Positions 24,706 to 35,525 of a stretch of 64,000 nucleotides of DNA are shown piece after piece (the stretch's first letter is position 1; each line of letters opens with the position of its first letter). The position numbers and the translations under genes are program-made. A model generated the notes under the pieces. It worked only from the letters and a program-made list of their open reading frames with translations. It did not search any database and had not been told where the DNA came from. This DNA comes from Smithella sp. (GTDB taxonomy: Bacteria > Desulfobacterota > Syntrophia > Syntrophales > Smithellaceae): the NCBI GenBank assembly GCA_007244375.1, contig SCVW01000029.1, positions 1-64,000 of the forward strand, written 5' to 3'.

Positions 24706-25455
24706 CTACAAATTTCTGATTTTATTTAATATATTATAAACACTTTTTTCATCTTTAGCTTTTATCGCTTTTTCAATTGCTTCACGAATTTCCTTTTTTC
24801 CTTTACCTCGGCTTAAAGCGTCATATGCCTCAACGCCGCCGTATTTTTTGAGCACATCCTTTGCTATACCTATGTTGCATTGGCCAATCTCAATGCTGTT
24901 CTGGCCTTGAGAATTTACATAAGACATTGCTTTGTTTACTTTGAGAGTCCAATAGCCTATGGCTTCATTTGATTTTTTTGAAATCGTATTATCAAGATAT
25001 TCTAACCCTCTTAATGATTCTATATTGCCATCATTTTCGTAGCAATAAGGCAAATAAAGCAATGCGATTAAAAAACAAGCATCAGCGAAATTCCGCAAAC
25101 TCTTTTGTTCTTCTATATCGTAATCAGAAAAATCCTGTATTTCGTTATTAGAAATATTATGTATTTCACCTCTTCTGATTAACTCTCTGTTTTTGGAAAA
25201 TAGGGCAATACGCTCTTGTTCAGTCCATTCGGCAAAAGGTTTTATTTTTGATTTTCGTTTCGTTGGTTTAGTAATCGCAGATTTGATGATTCGCTCAACA
25301 TCCTTATCTGAGGGGGCAAGTTTTTTACGATAGGCCGCGTTAATCATGATAAGCCTGACTCCTAGTTCAAGCAGGTTATCAATATGGGCAGCAATTCTTT
25401 TTTTCCCCCATTGTAAACCATTATAATTGATTTGTTCCAATGCCTTCCCTCTCAC
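24706..25455 (-). CDS. Uncharacterised 249-aa island protein
   Basis: I do not recognise it. It is basic at the N-terminus (KKRIAAHIDNLLELGVRL, TKPTKRKSKIK), with a middle helical region (about 120-185) and a Lys/Glu-rich end. The frame opens at GTG 25455; a TTG slightly further in has a better GGGAAGG ribosome site. It lies downstream of the integrase on the same strand, separated by 87 bp, and ends at a terminator. It could be an accessory of integration or replication. Confidence 0.55.
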   Translation of the reverse strand: MRGKALEQINYNGLQWGKKRIAAHIDNLLELGVRLIMINAAYRKKLAPSDKDVERIIKSAITKPTKRKSKIKPFAEWTEQERIALFSKNRELIRRGEIHNISNNEIQDFSDYDIEEQKSLRNFADACFLIALLYLPYCYENDGNIESLRGLEYLDNTISKKSNEAIGYWTLKVNKAMSYVNSQGQNSIEIGQCNIGIAKDVLKKYGGVEAYDALSRGKGKKEIREAIEKAIKAKDEKSVYNILNKIRNL

Positions 25456-25542
25456 AGGCGCCCCTATGATTAATCAGGAAAGCGGGAAAGGGGTTCTTTT
25501 CGCTTTTCAGCCCGTCGGCCTATTCCTGATATATAGTTTATG

Positions 25543-26772
25543 TTACCTTGCTTTTGTTTTGAACGGCAATACCTTTGCACCTTGCTTTAAATCGTCTAAA
25601 TAATCCGCCCAAGTTTGCATCATTTTCCGTCTTTCGTTTAAATGTGCTGTTCGATTGTAAGCACGTCCGTTTGGGTCTCTAACTGCATGGGCAAGCTGAT
25701 GTTCTATATAATCAGGCCTTATATTCAAAACTTCATCAAGCATTGTTCGCGCCATTGCGCGGAATCCGTGCCCAGACATTTCGTCTTTGTTATAACCCAT
25801 GTTACGCAAAGCCGCCAAAATCGCATTATTGCTCATTGGACGTTGAGGTGTTCGCCCCGGAAATACATAACGACCTGAACCGGTAAGCTTATTTAGTTCC
25901 GATAATATTTCTATTGCTTGGTTTGATAACGGCACGAGGTGCGGCTCTTTCATCTTCATCTTACTGCCGGGAATATTCCATTCTGCATTTTCCAAAGAGA
26001 TTTCTTCCCACTCAGCATGACGAAGCTCACCGGGTCGCACAAAGACCAAAGGCGCAAGCTGCAAAGCGCATTTAACAATGAAACTTCCCTCATAACCATC
26101 AATGGCTCTCAATAATGCGCCTGCTTCTTTCGGCTCTGTAATTGCAGCTCTATGCTTCTCTTTTGGTTGGGGTAATGCACCCTTTAAATCTGCAGCAGGG
26201 TCGCGTTCAGCGCGTCCTGTTGCTACAGCATAACGAAAGACTTGCCCGGATATTGTTCTTATTCGATGCGCTGATTCCAATGCTCCCCTTGATTCCACCC
26301 GGCGTAATACTGTTAACAGTTCAGGTGCTTTTATTTCTGCAATTGGACGCTTGCCTATCCACGGAAAAAGATCACGTTCCAGACGGCTCATAATTGTTTC
26401 AGCGTGTCCTTTCGTCCACGTTGAGATGAATCGTCCGTGCCACTCTCTGGCGATGACCTCGAAAGTTTCTGTTTCTTGTATATTTGCCTGTTTTTGAGCT
26501 TTACGAACGGCACAAGGATCAATGTCTTTTGCTAACTGTCTTCTGGCTTCATCGCGCTTTTGCCGTGCATCAAGAAGGCTTATTTCTGGATATGAGCCGA
26601 GAGTAAGCATTTTTTCTTTCGCGTTAAAACGATATTTAAAACGCCATAACTTACCACCAGGAGGAGTAATTAAAAGGTAAAGACCGTCTCCATCAAAAAG
26701 CTTGTATGCCTTTTGTTTGGATTTCGCGTTCCGTATCTTTATTTCAGTTAATGGTTTTATTATCCTTGGCAT
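25543..26772 (-). CDS. P4-like tyrosine recombinase (island integrase, ssrA-specific)
   Basis: A 409-residue protein with three parts: an N-terminal DUF4102 arm-binding domain (about 1-90), a SAM-like core-binding domain (about 100-200) and a catalytic domain with R246 (RPGELR), H335-x-x-R338 (HGFR), H362 and the nucleophile Y372 (AYNRTAHL). All catalytic residues are intact. It would recombine the 28-bp ssrA att cores. AAGGAG precedes the ATG. A TTGGGGGTA arm-type site begins 16 bp upstream of the start, so integrase binding may repress its own gene. Confidence 0.95.
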   Translation of the reverse strand: MPRIIKPLTEIKIRNAKSKQKAYKLFDGDGLYLLITPPGGKLWRFKYRFNAKEKMLTLGSYPEISLLDARQKRDEARRQLAKDIDPCAVRKAQKQANIQETETFEVIAREWHGRFISTWTKGHAETIMSRLERDLFPWIGKRPIAEIKAPELLTVLRRVESRGALESAHRIRTISGQVFRYAVATGRAERDPAADLKGALPQPKEKHRAAITEPKEAGALLRAIDGYEGSFIVKCALQLAPLVFVRPGELRHAEWEEISLENAEWNIPGSKMKMKEPHLVPLSNQAIEILSELNKLTGSGRYVFPGRTPQRPMSNNAILAALRNMGYNKDEMSGHGFRAMARTMLDEVLNIRPDYIEHQLAHAVRDPNGRAYNRTAHLNERRKMMQTWADYLDDLKQGAKVLPFKTKAR

Positions 26773-26787
26773 GTCTAATTCTCCTTT

Positions 26788-26840
26788 TTGGGGGTATCCT
26801 GTTTCTTATGGGGGTATTTTATGCTGTATTATACCCCCAA
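26788..26840. promoter_or_regulatory. Candidate integrase arm-binding sites, right end
   Basis: TTGGGGGTA at 26788-26796, TGGGGGTA at 26809-26816 and the inverted copy TACCCCCAA at 26832-26840. Two more copies lie inside the left end. They sit between the integrase start and the att core. Confidence 0.55.
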
Positions 26841-26889
26841 ATAATCTGGATATTGATAAACCTTATAGCACGCCCTAGGACTAAAAGCA

Positions 26890-26921
26890 ACAAAAAACCC
26901 GCTATTTCTAACGGGTTTTTA
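26890..26921. terminator. Rho-independent terminator downstream of ssrA
   Basis: AAAAACCCG and CGGGTTTTT form a stem around a short loop and would terminate in either direction. It lies on the island side of the att core, so it came in with the element and now ends ssrA transcripts. Confidence 0.7.
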
Positions 26922-26947
26922 TATTTCTTTGAATTTTATCGAATGAC

Positions 26948-26975
26948 CTTCTGGTGGAGGCGGCGGGAGTCGAAC
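26948..26975. repeat. att core at the intact ssrA end (direct repeat)
   Basis: Identical over 28 bp to 3203-3230. It covers the tmRNA T-arm 3' side, acceptor strand and CCA, so integration kept the tmRNA gene whole. Confidence 0.92.
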
Positions 26976-27305
26976 CCGCGTCCGAAAACCTTCCGCTGTA
27001 GCTTCTACGTACGTAGCCTAAGTTTTAGAACCTTCACGCTGGTTTGCTCCCCAAGGCCGGATCTTACCGCGCTATCCTGTAAGTATTCGCCGCCCTCCCC
27101 CAGGAAAGAAGTTTGGCTATCCTGTCTAAATGACGTTCCAACCAAGCCAACAGGAAAACCGGGCAGAACGTTAGCCGACCTAGGCGGCTAATGCGTAATC
27201 GTAGTTGTCTGCGATTATATGTTTCCTACCTATTTAACGAGGCCTGTAGGAACCTCGGTACGCTTCTACAACTTCAAATGTCCCCGTCGAAACCGTGACG
27301 CCCCC
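26952..27305 (-). ncRNA. ssrA: tmRNA (transfer-messenger RNA)
   Basis: About 354 nt, one-piece. The 5' end GGGGGCG pairs with CGCCTCC before A-CCA at the 3' end, forming the alanyl acceptor arm. The 5' end continues with the typical GGTTTCGACGGGGAC and the T-arm reads GGTTCGACTCC. The tag frame is at 27180-27212, reading ADNYDYALAA then TAG. tmRNA with SmpB frees ribosomes stalled on broken mRNA and tags the product for proteolysis. smpB lies 114 bp upstream on the same strand. The 3' end is the island's attachment site and remains intact. Confidence 0.97.
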
Positions 27306-27325
27306 TTAATTATTAATTTATTTAT

Positions 27326-27354
27326 AATATAGACACTTACATATTTTTTGTCAA
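27326..27354 (-). promoter_or_regulatory. Sigma70 promoter of ssrA
   Basis: On the minus strand a perfect -35 TTGACA (27349-27354) and a -10 TATATT (27326-27331) are 17 nt apart. Transcription would start about 14 nt before the mature 5' end, leaving a short leader for RNase P. Confidence 0.75.
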
Positions 27355-27419
27355 AGAAAAGATTTAAGAATATTTTATCGGATTTTTTTACAAAAACATA
27401 GTGATTTCTACGTTTATTA

Positions 27420-27896
27420 TCAGACCTTTATGAGTTTTGACTTGAAATCACGGGCCAAATCGCGCCGTTCTTCCCGCTGTTTAATATCCTGGCGACGGTC
27501 GTGCAGTTTTTTTCCTTTGCCGATGCCTATTTCCACCTTCACTTTGCCATTTTTGAAATAAAGTTTCAGCGGAACCAGCGACAACCCCTTTTCTCTTGAC
27601 TTTCCGTAGAGTTTCCTAATTTCCCGTTTATGCAAGAGGAGTTTGCGTGATCTCAAGGGATTATGATTAAAGCGGTTGCCGTGTTCATAAGGACTGATAT
27701 GCATTTCTTTGATAAATACTTCACCGTCCTTGACGACGGCATAGCTGTCTTTGAGGTTGGCCCTACCCTCACGCAGGGCCTTTACTTCGGTTCCGGTTAA
27801 AACCAGACCGGCTTCATATATATCGCCGATTTCATAATTTACCCGCACCATTTTATTAGAAGCAATTATTTTTTGCGCTGTATTCTCTTTAGCCAT
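27420..27896 (-). CDS. smpB: SsrA-binding protein SmpB
   Basis: A 158-residue protein of normal SmpB length. It has the OB-fold core with [23 protein letters not shown] (about 30-52), the HISPYEHGN segment, and the basic C-terminal tail ([26 protein letters not shown]) that enters the ribosome mRNA channel. It binds tmRNA and is required for trans-translation. The ATG at 27896 has no clear Shine-Dalgarno. It lies just upstream of ssrA on the same strand. Confidence 0.97.
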   Translation of the reverse strand: MAKENTAQKIIASNKMVRVNYEIGDIYEAGLVLTGTEVKALREGRANLKDSYAVVKDGEVFIKEMHISPYEHGNRFNHNPLRSRKLLLHKREIRKLYGKSREKGLSLVPLKLYFKNGKVKVEIGIGKGKKLHDRRQDIKQREERRDLARDFKSKLIKV

Positions 27897-27973
27897 AAAT
27901 TATTTTCACACGAAATTGCAAGTATTGCTAGAATTATTTCCTCTTATACTCTTCACTCTTCACCAATCACCTT

Positions 27974-28744
27974 TCACTTTTTCCTGCTATGCGGCAGTAA
28001 ATATTCCGGTTTTACATGGCTCATAGACTTGAAAATATTATCACGGATTTCTTTGTTATCTTTTTCCAGTTTATCAAGAAGGCTTTTGATATAAATCCTC
28101 TTCGATATTTTACTTGTCGGGCAGTTATTTTTTAAAACGGGAAATCGGCGTTCCTTGCTGTATTTTTTTATTAATTCCTCCTGCAGATACGTAAGCGGAC
28201 GGATAATATGCAATTTACCTCCGAATATGCTCTGATTGGGTATCATTGTACTTATTTCACGTCCATAAAACATGTTTATTAAAAGAGTTTCAATAATGTC
28301 ATCACGATGATGGGCAAAGGCTATTTTATTGCAGCCTTCGGCATCAGCAATTTCAAAAATCCTTTTTCTTCTGAGCCGTGAACATAAAAAACACGGATTC
28401 TTTTTGTTAATATCGGAATGCGCCAGATTACCGATATCCGTCTTTTTCATTACGTATGTGTAATTATTTTCCTTAAAATATCCCTCCAGTATTTCATAAG
28501 TCTTATACGCCTGATCAAAACCCATATCGATATTGACGGCGATAAAAGAAAATTCCGGAATGTAAAGCATCGGCGAATCAAGAAGGTCCAGCAACGCCAA
28601 GCTGTCTGCACCGCCGGAAATGCCGATTAAAATCCGGTCCCCTTTTTCAATCATCCCGTAATCCAGTACTGCTTTTTCCAACCACTTTTTCAAATGAAGG
28701 AAAAGCTTTGTATTTTTATTTTTATTAACCGAAGCTGTTTTCAT
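27974..28744 (-). CDS. ttcA: TtcA-like tRNA 2-thiolation ATPase (PP-loop)
   Basis: About 256 residues from ATG 28744 (GGAG upstream; a TTG at 28762 opens the frame). The PP-loop SGGADS is near 43-48. It has CxxC (PCFLCSRLRR, Cys near 118 and 121) and a third Cys in NNCPTS (near 208), the set that holds the iron-sulfur cluster of TtcA. An AHHRDDIIET motif is also typical. TtcA makes 2-thiocytidine at tRNA position 32. Relatives that thiolate other positions exist, so the exact target is not certain. Confidence 0.8.
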   Translation of the reverse strand: MKTASVNKNKNTKLFLHLKKWLEKAVLDYGMIEKGDRILIGISGGADSLALLDLLDSPMLYIPEFSFIAVNIDMGFDQAYKTYEILEGYFKENNYTYVMKKTDIGNLAHSDINKKNPCFLCSRLRRKRIFEIADAEGCNKIAFAHHRDDIIETLLINMFYGREISTMIPNQSIFGGKLHIIRPLTYLQEELIKKYSKERRFPVLKNNCPTSKISKRIYIKSLLDKLEKDNKEIRDNIFKSMSHVKPEYLLPHSRKK

Positions 28745-29035
28745 TGATTTTATTTTCTCCAAAGCAAAATCTGACGTTATTTTAATATACTATGTTATGT
28801 GCTGTTCAAAAATGTTCAGATGCACGGCGAGCAAAAACTGAATCGCGAGGCGTATTAGATTATACGTTGAGCGGTTCGGTTTGCAGCGCAATCCCGATTT
28901 TATCGGGACAGATGAACGTTTTTCAACAGCACTCCTGCGGTTTACTTATCCGACTTCTTTACAGTAATCAAGACACTTCGATTATAGCCTTGAAATCATC
29001 AAGGCTCTCTGTTATAGGTTGGCACAAAGCCATAA

Positions 29036-30361
<1,326 letters not shown>

Positions 30362-30383
30362 TTCAAGATCATAAGTAAAAAAG

Positions 30384-30416
30384 AAGGGTGGTATTTTCTC
30401 AAACTCCACCCTTTTC
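30384..30416. terminator. Bidirectional terminator between eno and plsB
   Basis: AAGGGTGG (30384-30391) pairs with CCACCCTT (30406-30413). T runs flank it on both strands, so it can serve eno (+) and plsB (-), which converge here. Confidence 0.8.
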
Positions 30417-30607
30417 ATTTGATTCCATACTATTCCTCAATTTGCTCTCAATAATTAATAAAGTCCGGCTAATTCTGAAAGAATCACTTTTAGCCGTCAC
30501 CGTGAGGAATGCGTACGCCGTGGCGATCTCTAACTTTTGATATCACCAAGAGCGAGATTGCTTCACTTCGTTCGCAATGACCATGTCGGAACTTTTTCAG
30601 CAATCTG

Positions 30608-33229
30608 CTAGAGCAGTCTGAACAGACGACGGCGCAGAACTTCCATTTCCGCCCTGTTTTCAGTCAAAGCGTAAGAAACTTCTTTCTTATCAATTTTTTC
30701 ATCCTTTATCGTTGTTACTAATTTCGCGTCTTCCAGAAATATAATGACATTCAGATAGTTGGACTGGGAAAGCGCTTCCCTCCTTAAAACTTCTCCTTTT
30801 TTGAACATTCTATCCCCCAGCGACATGATTTTCTTTAACCAGTCCCTTTTTGCCAGCGGATTTTTCTTTAAATACAGACAGCTTCTGATGACTATCCAGG
30901 ACGATTCCAGATAATTATGAATCAAATCGGCAAAAGGCTTCAGCTTTCTGCTGCCTTTACCTTTTACCTCCACGTATACCTGACCATCACGTTCGGTCGA
31001 TACAATCATTTTCCTTTCGTAAAGATAGGCCAGTATTTCATTAACTTCGTCCACATCATCTTTATGTTCATCGAAAATAAATTCATTCCATAAAAGTTTT
31101 TTGAGAAATTTATAATCGCTAATTATTCTTTGCAGAGAAATTATATCTTCGGTACTCTTCGTTATGGACGTGGCAACAAAACAAAGCGGAATGAAAAAAT
31201 GTAAGATATTGTTTTTATAATATTCCATGTTGAGTCTTTTCTCTTCCTTCAACGAATAAACGATTTCCTGTATTTCTTCGGCCTCATCCTCCTCAGCTTC
31301 TATTTTCGATATAAATCCCTGTTGTACGAACATATTAATCGCATCGTTTATTGCCTTTTCGCTGTTGGCAAACGTTTCAGCAAATTTCACTTTCTTCATG
31401 GAAAGATATTCATAAAATTCATTTAGAATTTCCAGCAACTCGTTATGAGACATTCCTCTGCGGTAATGACTTAAGATAACTGCAGCTACCATTGAAAAAG
31501 ATGTGACTACGGCAACCTTGTTGATTTCCAGAACTATTTCATAACCGATTTTCCGGTAAAGACTCTGCCTTTCTTCCAGGGTCATTTTCTCTATCGGCTT
31601 TTCCTGGGATTCCAGATAATCTTTCATAATCATCGGTTCGCCGATGTTGACATAAACTCGGCCATACCTTTTGGTTAATACTTTACTGCTTTTGATTATT
31701 TCAGCGGTGTTTTCAGGTGTCTTGGTTTCTCCGGCCAGTTCCTTGAGATATGATTTTTCCTCAATTACGCGATCATAGCCAATGTAAACCGGAATCGCAG
31801 CAAAATTATCACAATATTTTTCCTGATATGCCTGAATAACCATGGAAAGAAGACCATACTTGGGCATGACCATCTTCCCCGTCCTGCTGCGTCCGCCCTC
31901 GATAAAAAACTCCAGAGGCAACCCTTCTTTTAAGAGTGTTGCCAGATATTTTGCAAACACTTCAGAATAAACTTTATTACCGCGGAAACTACGTCTCAGA
32001 AAAAAAGCGCCGGATTTGCGGAAGATATAACCCATCGGGAAGAAGGACAAATTACTTCCGGCAGCAATAAATGGAAGCTGAATGTTGTTAGTATAGAATA
32101 CATAATGAATAAGAAGATAATCAATATGACTGCGATGGCACGGAACAATAACAAAAGGCATTTTTTTGGAAATATTTCTTATTCTGGTCAAGCCTTCTTT
32201 ATCAATTGATAAACCGTCATAAATATCGTTCCACAACCAGCTTAATACTTTTCGCCATACCGCTATAAAAGTATCACTATAATCAGCGGCGATTTCATAA
32301 AGATAACGTCGTGCGTCTTTCACAACTGTTGTTATTTTCCTGTTTTCTTCTTCCGCGTAATCAGCGATGAATTTTTTTAACGAATTATCACTTAAAACCA
32401 TACCGATGAGTTCTTCCCGCGATTTTAGAGCCGGCCCTACAACAGCATCTTTTTCCTTTTCAATTCGGCCTATTAATTCTCCGCGCAATTCATGAACCAT
32501 ACTTTCCGGAGAAGTGCTTTTAGTTGTATCCAAATATTCCGATAATCTGACCGGTTCCGCGGGAACGACAAAAGCATTACCGGAATAACGTATAAAAGTA
32601 ACCAACCGGCGTAAAGCTCCCGTGTGTTCCGTCTGACCGAAAAGAATATTGATAATGTTTTCTTCTTCTTTCTCGCGCCTGCGTCCGTAAGAAACCAGAA
32701 CCGGTACAACAATAATGGGGAAATCGACTTTCTTTTGAATATTAAGCAGACTTACTATTGCACTTTCCGCGGACCTGTTTTCAATGAATTCCGATTCACC
32801 CAGATGAATTATGATGCTCTTTTTTTCTTTGACTCTTCTCTCTATATATGCGAGTTTTCCCATCCACGCTTTCTGTTCCTTGCCCAAACGTCTTAAAAAA
32901 GAAGACCAGAAAAATCTGAGCATTTCAGGGAGTGGCTGCCACATAGACATGTTCATTCCATGACAATAAAGAGGAACTGGAATCTCTTTGCGCTTGCAGA
33001 GTTCATAAAGAACAAGACTGTTGAGTTCACTTCTTTGATTCAAAGCGTAAACCACAACACCTTCAGTAGAAAGTTTTCTAATAGTGTCAACGTATTCATC
33101 GGCAATGGAAACCCGTGAAAGGAATGTTTTCAGCAGCCGAATTTGTAAAAAATTCTGTTCATCATAAAGATTTCCGGAATAATATTCTTTTTCCTGTTCC
33201 GGATTGGTCATATTTATAGTCTCTTTCAT
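30608..33229 (-). CDS. plsB: Glycerol-3-phosphate 1-O-acyltransferase PlsB
   Basis: 873 residues from ATG 33229 (GGAGGGG 9 nt upstream; a TTG at 33250 opens the frame). The acyltransferase motif HX4D is CHRSHID (H365, D370). FIEGGRSRTGKMVMPKYG is the glycerol-phosphate-binding block, followed by an IPVYIGYDRVIE block. The length and long flanking regions are typical of the large PlsB rather than PlsY. It makes lysophosphatidic acid at the inner membrane, the first step of phospholipid synthesis. A perfect ATAACCT/AGGTTAT hairpin (33275-33293) lies in the leader and may be regulatory. Confidence 0.93.
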   Translation of the reverse strand: MKETINMTNPEQEKEYYSGNLYDEQNFLQIRLLKTFLSRVSIADEYVDTIRKLSTEGVVVYALNQRSELNSLVLYELCKRKEIPVPLYCHGMNMSMWQPLPEMLRFFWSSFLRRLGKEQKAWMGKLAYIERRVKEKKSIIIHLGESEFIENRSAESAIVSLLNIQKKVDFPIIVVPVLVSYGRRREKEEENIINILFGQTEHTGALRRLVTFIRYSGNAFVVPAEPVRLSEYLDTTKSTSPESMVHELRGELIGRIEKEKDAVVGPALKSREELIGMVLSDNSLKKFIADYAEEENRKITTVVKDARRYLYEIAADYSDTFIAVWRKVLSWLWNDIYDGLSIDKEGLTRIRNISKKMPFVIVPCHRSHIDYLLIHYVFYTNNIQLPFIAAGSNLSFFPMGYIFRKSGAFFLRRSFRGNKVYSEVFAKYLATLLKEGLPLEFFIEGGRSRTGKMVMPKYGLLSMVIQAYQEKYCDNFAAIPVYIGYDRVIEEKSYLKELAGETKTPENTAEIIKSSKVLTKRYGRVYVNIGEPMIMKDYLESQEKPIEKMTLEERQSLYRKIGYEIVLEINKVAVVTSFSMVAAVILSHYRRGMSHNELLEILNEFYEYLSMKKVKFAETFANSEKAINDAINMFVQQGFISKIEAEEDEAEEIQEIVYSLKEEKRLNMEYYKNNILHFFIPLCFVATSITKSTEDIISLQRIISDYKFLKKLLWNEFIFDEHKDDVDEVNEILAYLYERKMIVSTERDGQVYVEVKGKGSRKLKPFADLIHNYLESSWIVIRSCLYLKKNPLAKRDWLKKIMSLGDRMFKKGEVLRREALSQSNYLNVIIFLEDAKLVTTIKDEKIDKKEVSYALTENRAEMEVLRRRLFRLL

Positions 33230-33466
33230 TAGTGGAATCCCCTCCAGCAAAAGCGAACAATTTCCTATAATAATATAACCTCCCGCAGGTTATGGCATGT
33301 TCTTTCCTCGACCAAAGTTGTAAATCACCGGTTGTCGAATCGAAGATCTCCGCCAAAAACAAAGGGGAGGTTCAAAATTTTACGTTATTATTTTTACATA
33401 CAATATTAAAATTTAACCTGCGGTTATCAACGCACCGGCAGGTTTACTATTCTGCTTTTTACAAGA

Positions 33467-35248
33467 CTAATCATTTTCGTTTTGAAATTCAACAGGAAAA
33501 CGTTCCTTCATATAATTTTGCACATATTCTCGCACTTCAGACGCCATATTAAAAGACATGGCTTTTTCCAGCAGCAGTTTTGATTCCTCCAACTTTGATT
33601 CTCTTATAATTTTTTTAATACGCGGAATGGCCAGATGATTCATGCTTAATTCATCCAACTCCATTCCAAGAAGAATCAATGTGCACATGGGATCACCGGC
33701 CATTTCACCACACATCGACACGCTAATGCCCGCATTATGAGCCGTATCTACGACACTCTTCACCAGTTTCAAAACTGCCGGGTGCAAAGGTTCATATAAA
33801 TATGTCAAACGTTCGTTGGATCTATCAATAGCCAGTGAATACTGAATCAAATCATTTGTGCCTATGCTGAAGAAATCCACTTCACGTGCCAGTTTATCCG
33901 CAATCACAACCGCAGCTGGTACTTCTATCATGGCGCCTATCTCCATCTCGGTAGCAATATTTTCACCCTGCGCCATAAGTTCTTTACGTGTCTCTTCCAA
34001 CAATCTCTTTGCCTCAACAATCTCTTCCACACTTGAGATCATCGGGAAAAGAATTCTTGTTTTTCCAAATGCTCCGGCCCGCCAAATGGCTCTCATTTGT
34101 GTTTTGAATATTTCAACTTCCTTCAAACAAAAACGAATTGCTCTCAATCCCATTTGCGGATTCAATTCCTTTACAGGTTTTTGACTTGAAGGAAATTTAT
34201 CGCCGCCTAAGTCAAAAGTCCGGATTGTCGACCAGAGTAAATCCTTCGTACCGACAACCTGGCGGTAATTTTCATAATGATCTTCCTCAGTCGGTAATTC
34301 CTGACGGTATATATAAATAAACTCAGTGCGATAAAGCCCGATATGTTCCGCGCCGTGCGCAATTGCTGTGGGTATTTCTTCCACAAACTCTATATTGCAT
34401 CCTATATGCACTGTATAGTTATCAACAGTAACGGCAGGCGATTTTGCATCTTTAAGATACTCATCTCTTGCTGCCGAATAGAGCAGCTTTTTTTCCTCAT
34501 ATCGTTGCATCATTTCCGGGTACGGATTGATAACAACCAATCCGGAAATGCCATCTACAATTATTTCGTCACCTGTGCGTACGAAACGCGTGATATTATC
34601 CAACCCTACTACAGCAGGTAATTCCATATCACGTGCAACTATCGCTGTATGCGAAGTACGACCGCCGGCATCCGTGGCAAAACCGATAACTTTATCCAGT
34701 TTCATCTGCACTGTGTTTGCCGGAGAAATATCCGGCGCAATAACAATCACCTTTTCATCTGTGCCCCAGACAGTTTCTTTCTTTTCTTCAGAAAGATTAC
34801 TCAAAATTCTTTGGCTGACATTTTGGATATCACTGATACGTCCCCTTATGTAATTATCTTCCACTTTTTCAAATATCTGTTCATAACGATCCAATGTCAG
34901 ACGAACTGCCCATTCTGCGTTAATCTTTAATCTTTGTATATATTTAATTGTTCGGTTGATGAATTTTTTGTCTTTTAAAATCAGGATATGAACATCCATT
35001 ACATAAAGAGGTTCGGTTACCTTGGTTTTCTTGAGATTTCTTTGAATCCCTAAAAGTTGATGTTCCGATTCTTTTACGGCTTTTTTAAAACGAAGAATTT
35101 CCCTGGGAATCAAGGAAGGTGAATTCAGTTTATACAAAGAGACCTGGCTGTCCAGGGGATCAAAACGGTAAACTCTGCCAATGGCAACGCCGGGAGAAAC
35201 ACCAACACCCCTTAGAACAAATGTTTTTTTTGTCTGATCAGGATTCAT
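33467..35248 (-). CDS. ptsI: Phosphoenolpyruvate-protein phosphotransferase (PTS enzyme I)
   Basis: A 593-residue protein. It has the N-terminal HPr-binding helical region, then the phosphohistidine site GGRTSHTAIVARDMELPAVVG with H200. The C-terminal PEP-binding barrel carries the RTEF, SIGTNDLIQYSLAIDR and SMCGEMAGDP motifs. It takes phosphate from PEP and passes it to HPr. It starts 7 bp after ptsH stops, in the order IID-HPr-EI. No NtrX-like or GAF domain is present, so it is the housekeeping EI rather than PtsP. Confidence 0.95.
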   Translation of the reverse strand: MNPDQTKKTFVLRGVGVSPGVAIGRVYRFDPLDSQVSLYKLNSPSLIPREILRFKKAVKESEHQLLGIQRNLKKTKVTEPLYVMDVHILILKDKKFINRTIKYIQRLKINAEWAVRLTLDRYEQIFEKVEDNYIRGRISDIQNVSQRILSNLSEEKKETVWGTDEKVIVIAPDISPANTVQMKLDKVIGFATDAGGRTSHTAIVARDMELPAVVGLDNITRFVRTGDEIIVDGISGLVVINPYPEMMQRYEEKKLLYSAARDEYLKDAKSPAVTVDNYTVHIGCNIEFVEEIPTAIAHGAEHIGLYRTEFIYIYRQELPTEEDHYENYRQVVGTKDLLWSTIRTFDLGGDKFPSSQKPVKELNPQMGLRAIRFCLKEVEIFKTQMRAIWRAGAFGKTRILFPMISSVEEIVEAKRLLEETRKELMAQGENIATEMEIGAMIEVPAAVVIADKLAREVDFFSIGTNDLIQYSLAIDRSNERLTYLYEPLHPAVLKLVKSVVDTAHNAGISVSMCGEMAGDPMCTLILLGMELDELSMNHLAIPRIKKIIRESKLEESKLLLEKAMSFNMASEVREYVQNYMKERFPVEFQNEND

Positions 35249-35255
35249 CTATTAT

Positions 35256-35525
35256 TTAAGTTTCTCCAAATTTGTTTTCAACAAGCTTTTCCAATTCCTC
35301 TATTGCCGTTGAGGCATCGTCTCCTTCGGCTTTAATCGTTAATACTCCACCCTTGGGACAAGCAAGGGTTAGTATGTCCAGAATACTTCTGCCATCAACT
35401 GTCTGACCGTTGTGTTCTATGTAAATGCCTGCTTTAAATTGCTGAGCTACTTTTACAAAATTTGCCGCTGCCCGCGCATGCATTCCAAGTTTATTTTTCA
35501 ACTTCAATGTTCTGATTTCTGTCAT
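35256..35525 (-). CDS. ptsH: Phosphocarrier protein HPr
   Basis: An 89-residue protein of standard size. The phosphorylated His is H16 in GMHARAA. The regulatory serine region is GRSILDILTLA with Ser47, so HPr kinase control is possible if hprK exists elsewhere. It overlaps the IID gene by 4 bp (ATGA) and precedes ptsI by 7 bp. Confidence 0.95.
   Translation of the reverse strand: MTEIRTLKLKNKLGMHARAAANFVKVAQQFKAGIYIEHNGQTVDGRSILDILTLACPKGGVLTIKAEGDDASTAIEELEKLVENKFGET

Larger units (their letters stand above)
3203..26975. mobile_element. 23.8 kb genomic island integrated in the 3' end of ssrA
   Basis: The limits are the 28-bp direct repeats. A DUF4102-type tyrosine recombinase (25543-26772) lies next to the intact tmRNA gene, as is usual for ssrA-targeting islands. 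Cargo includes defence genes, a cassette-like array, replication genes (RepA-like ATPase, primase-like) and small regulators (AlpA-like, excisionase-like). I see no conjugation, capsid or packaging genes, so it is an integrative element needing outside help to move, or a phage-satellite or plasmid-like remnant. Repeated TACCCCCAA sites lie just inside both ends. Confidence 0.9.

Noticed and set aside
25543-26772. Integron integrase (IntI)
   Set aside because: It has a DUF4102 N-terminus and the P4-like layout, sits at ssrA, and shows no IntI-specific insert; it moves the island, not cassettes.
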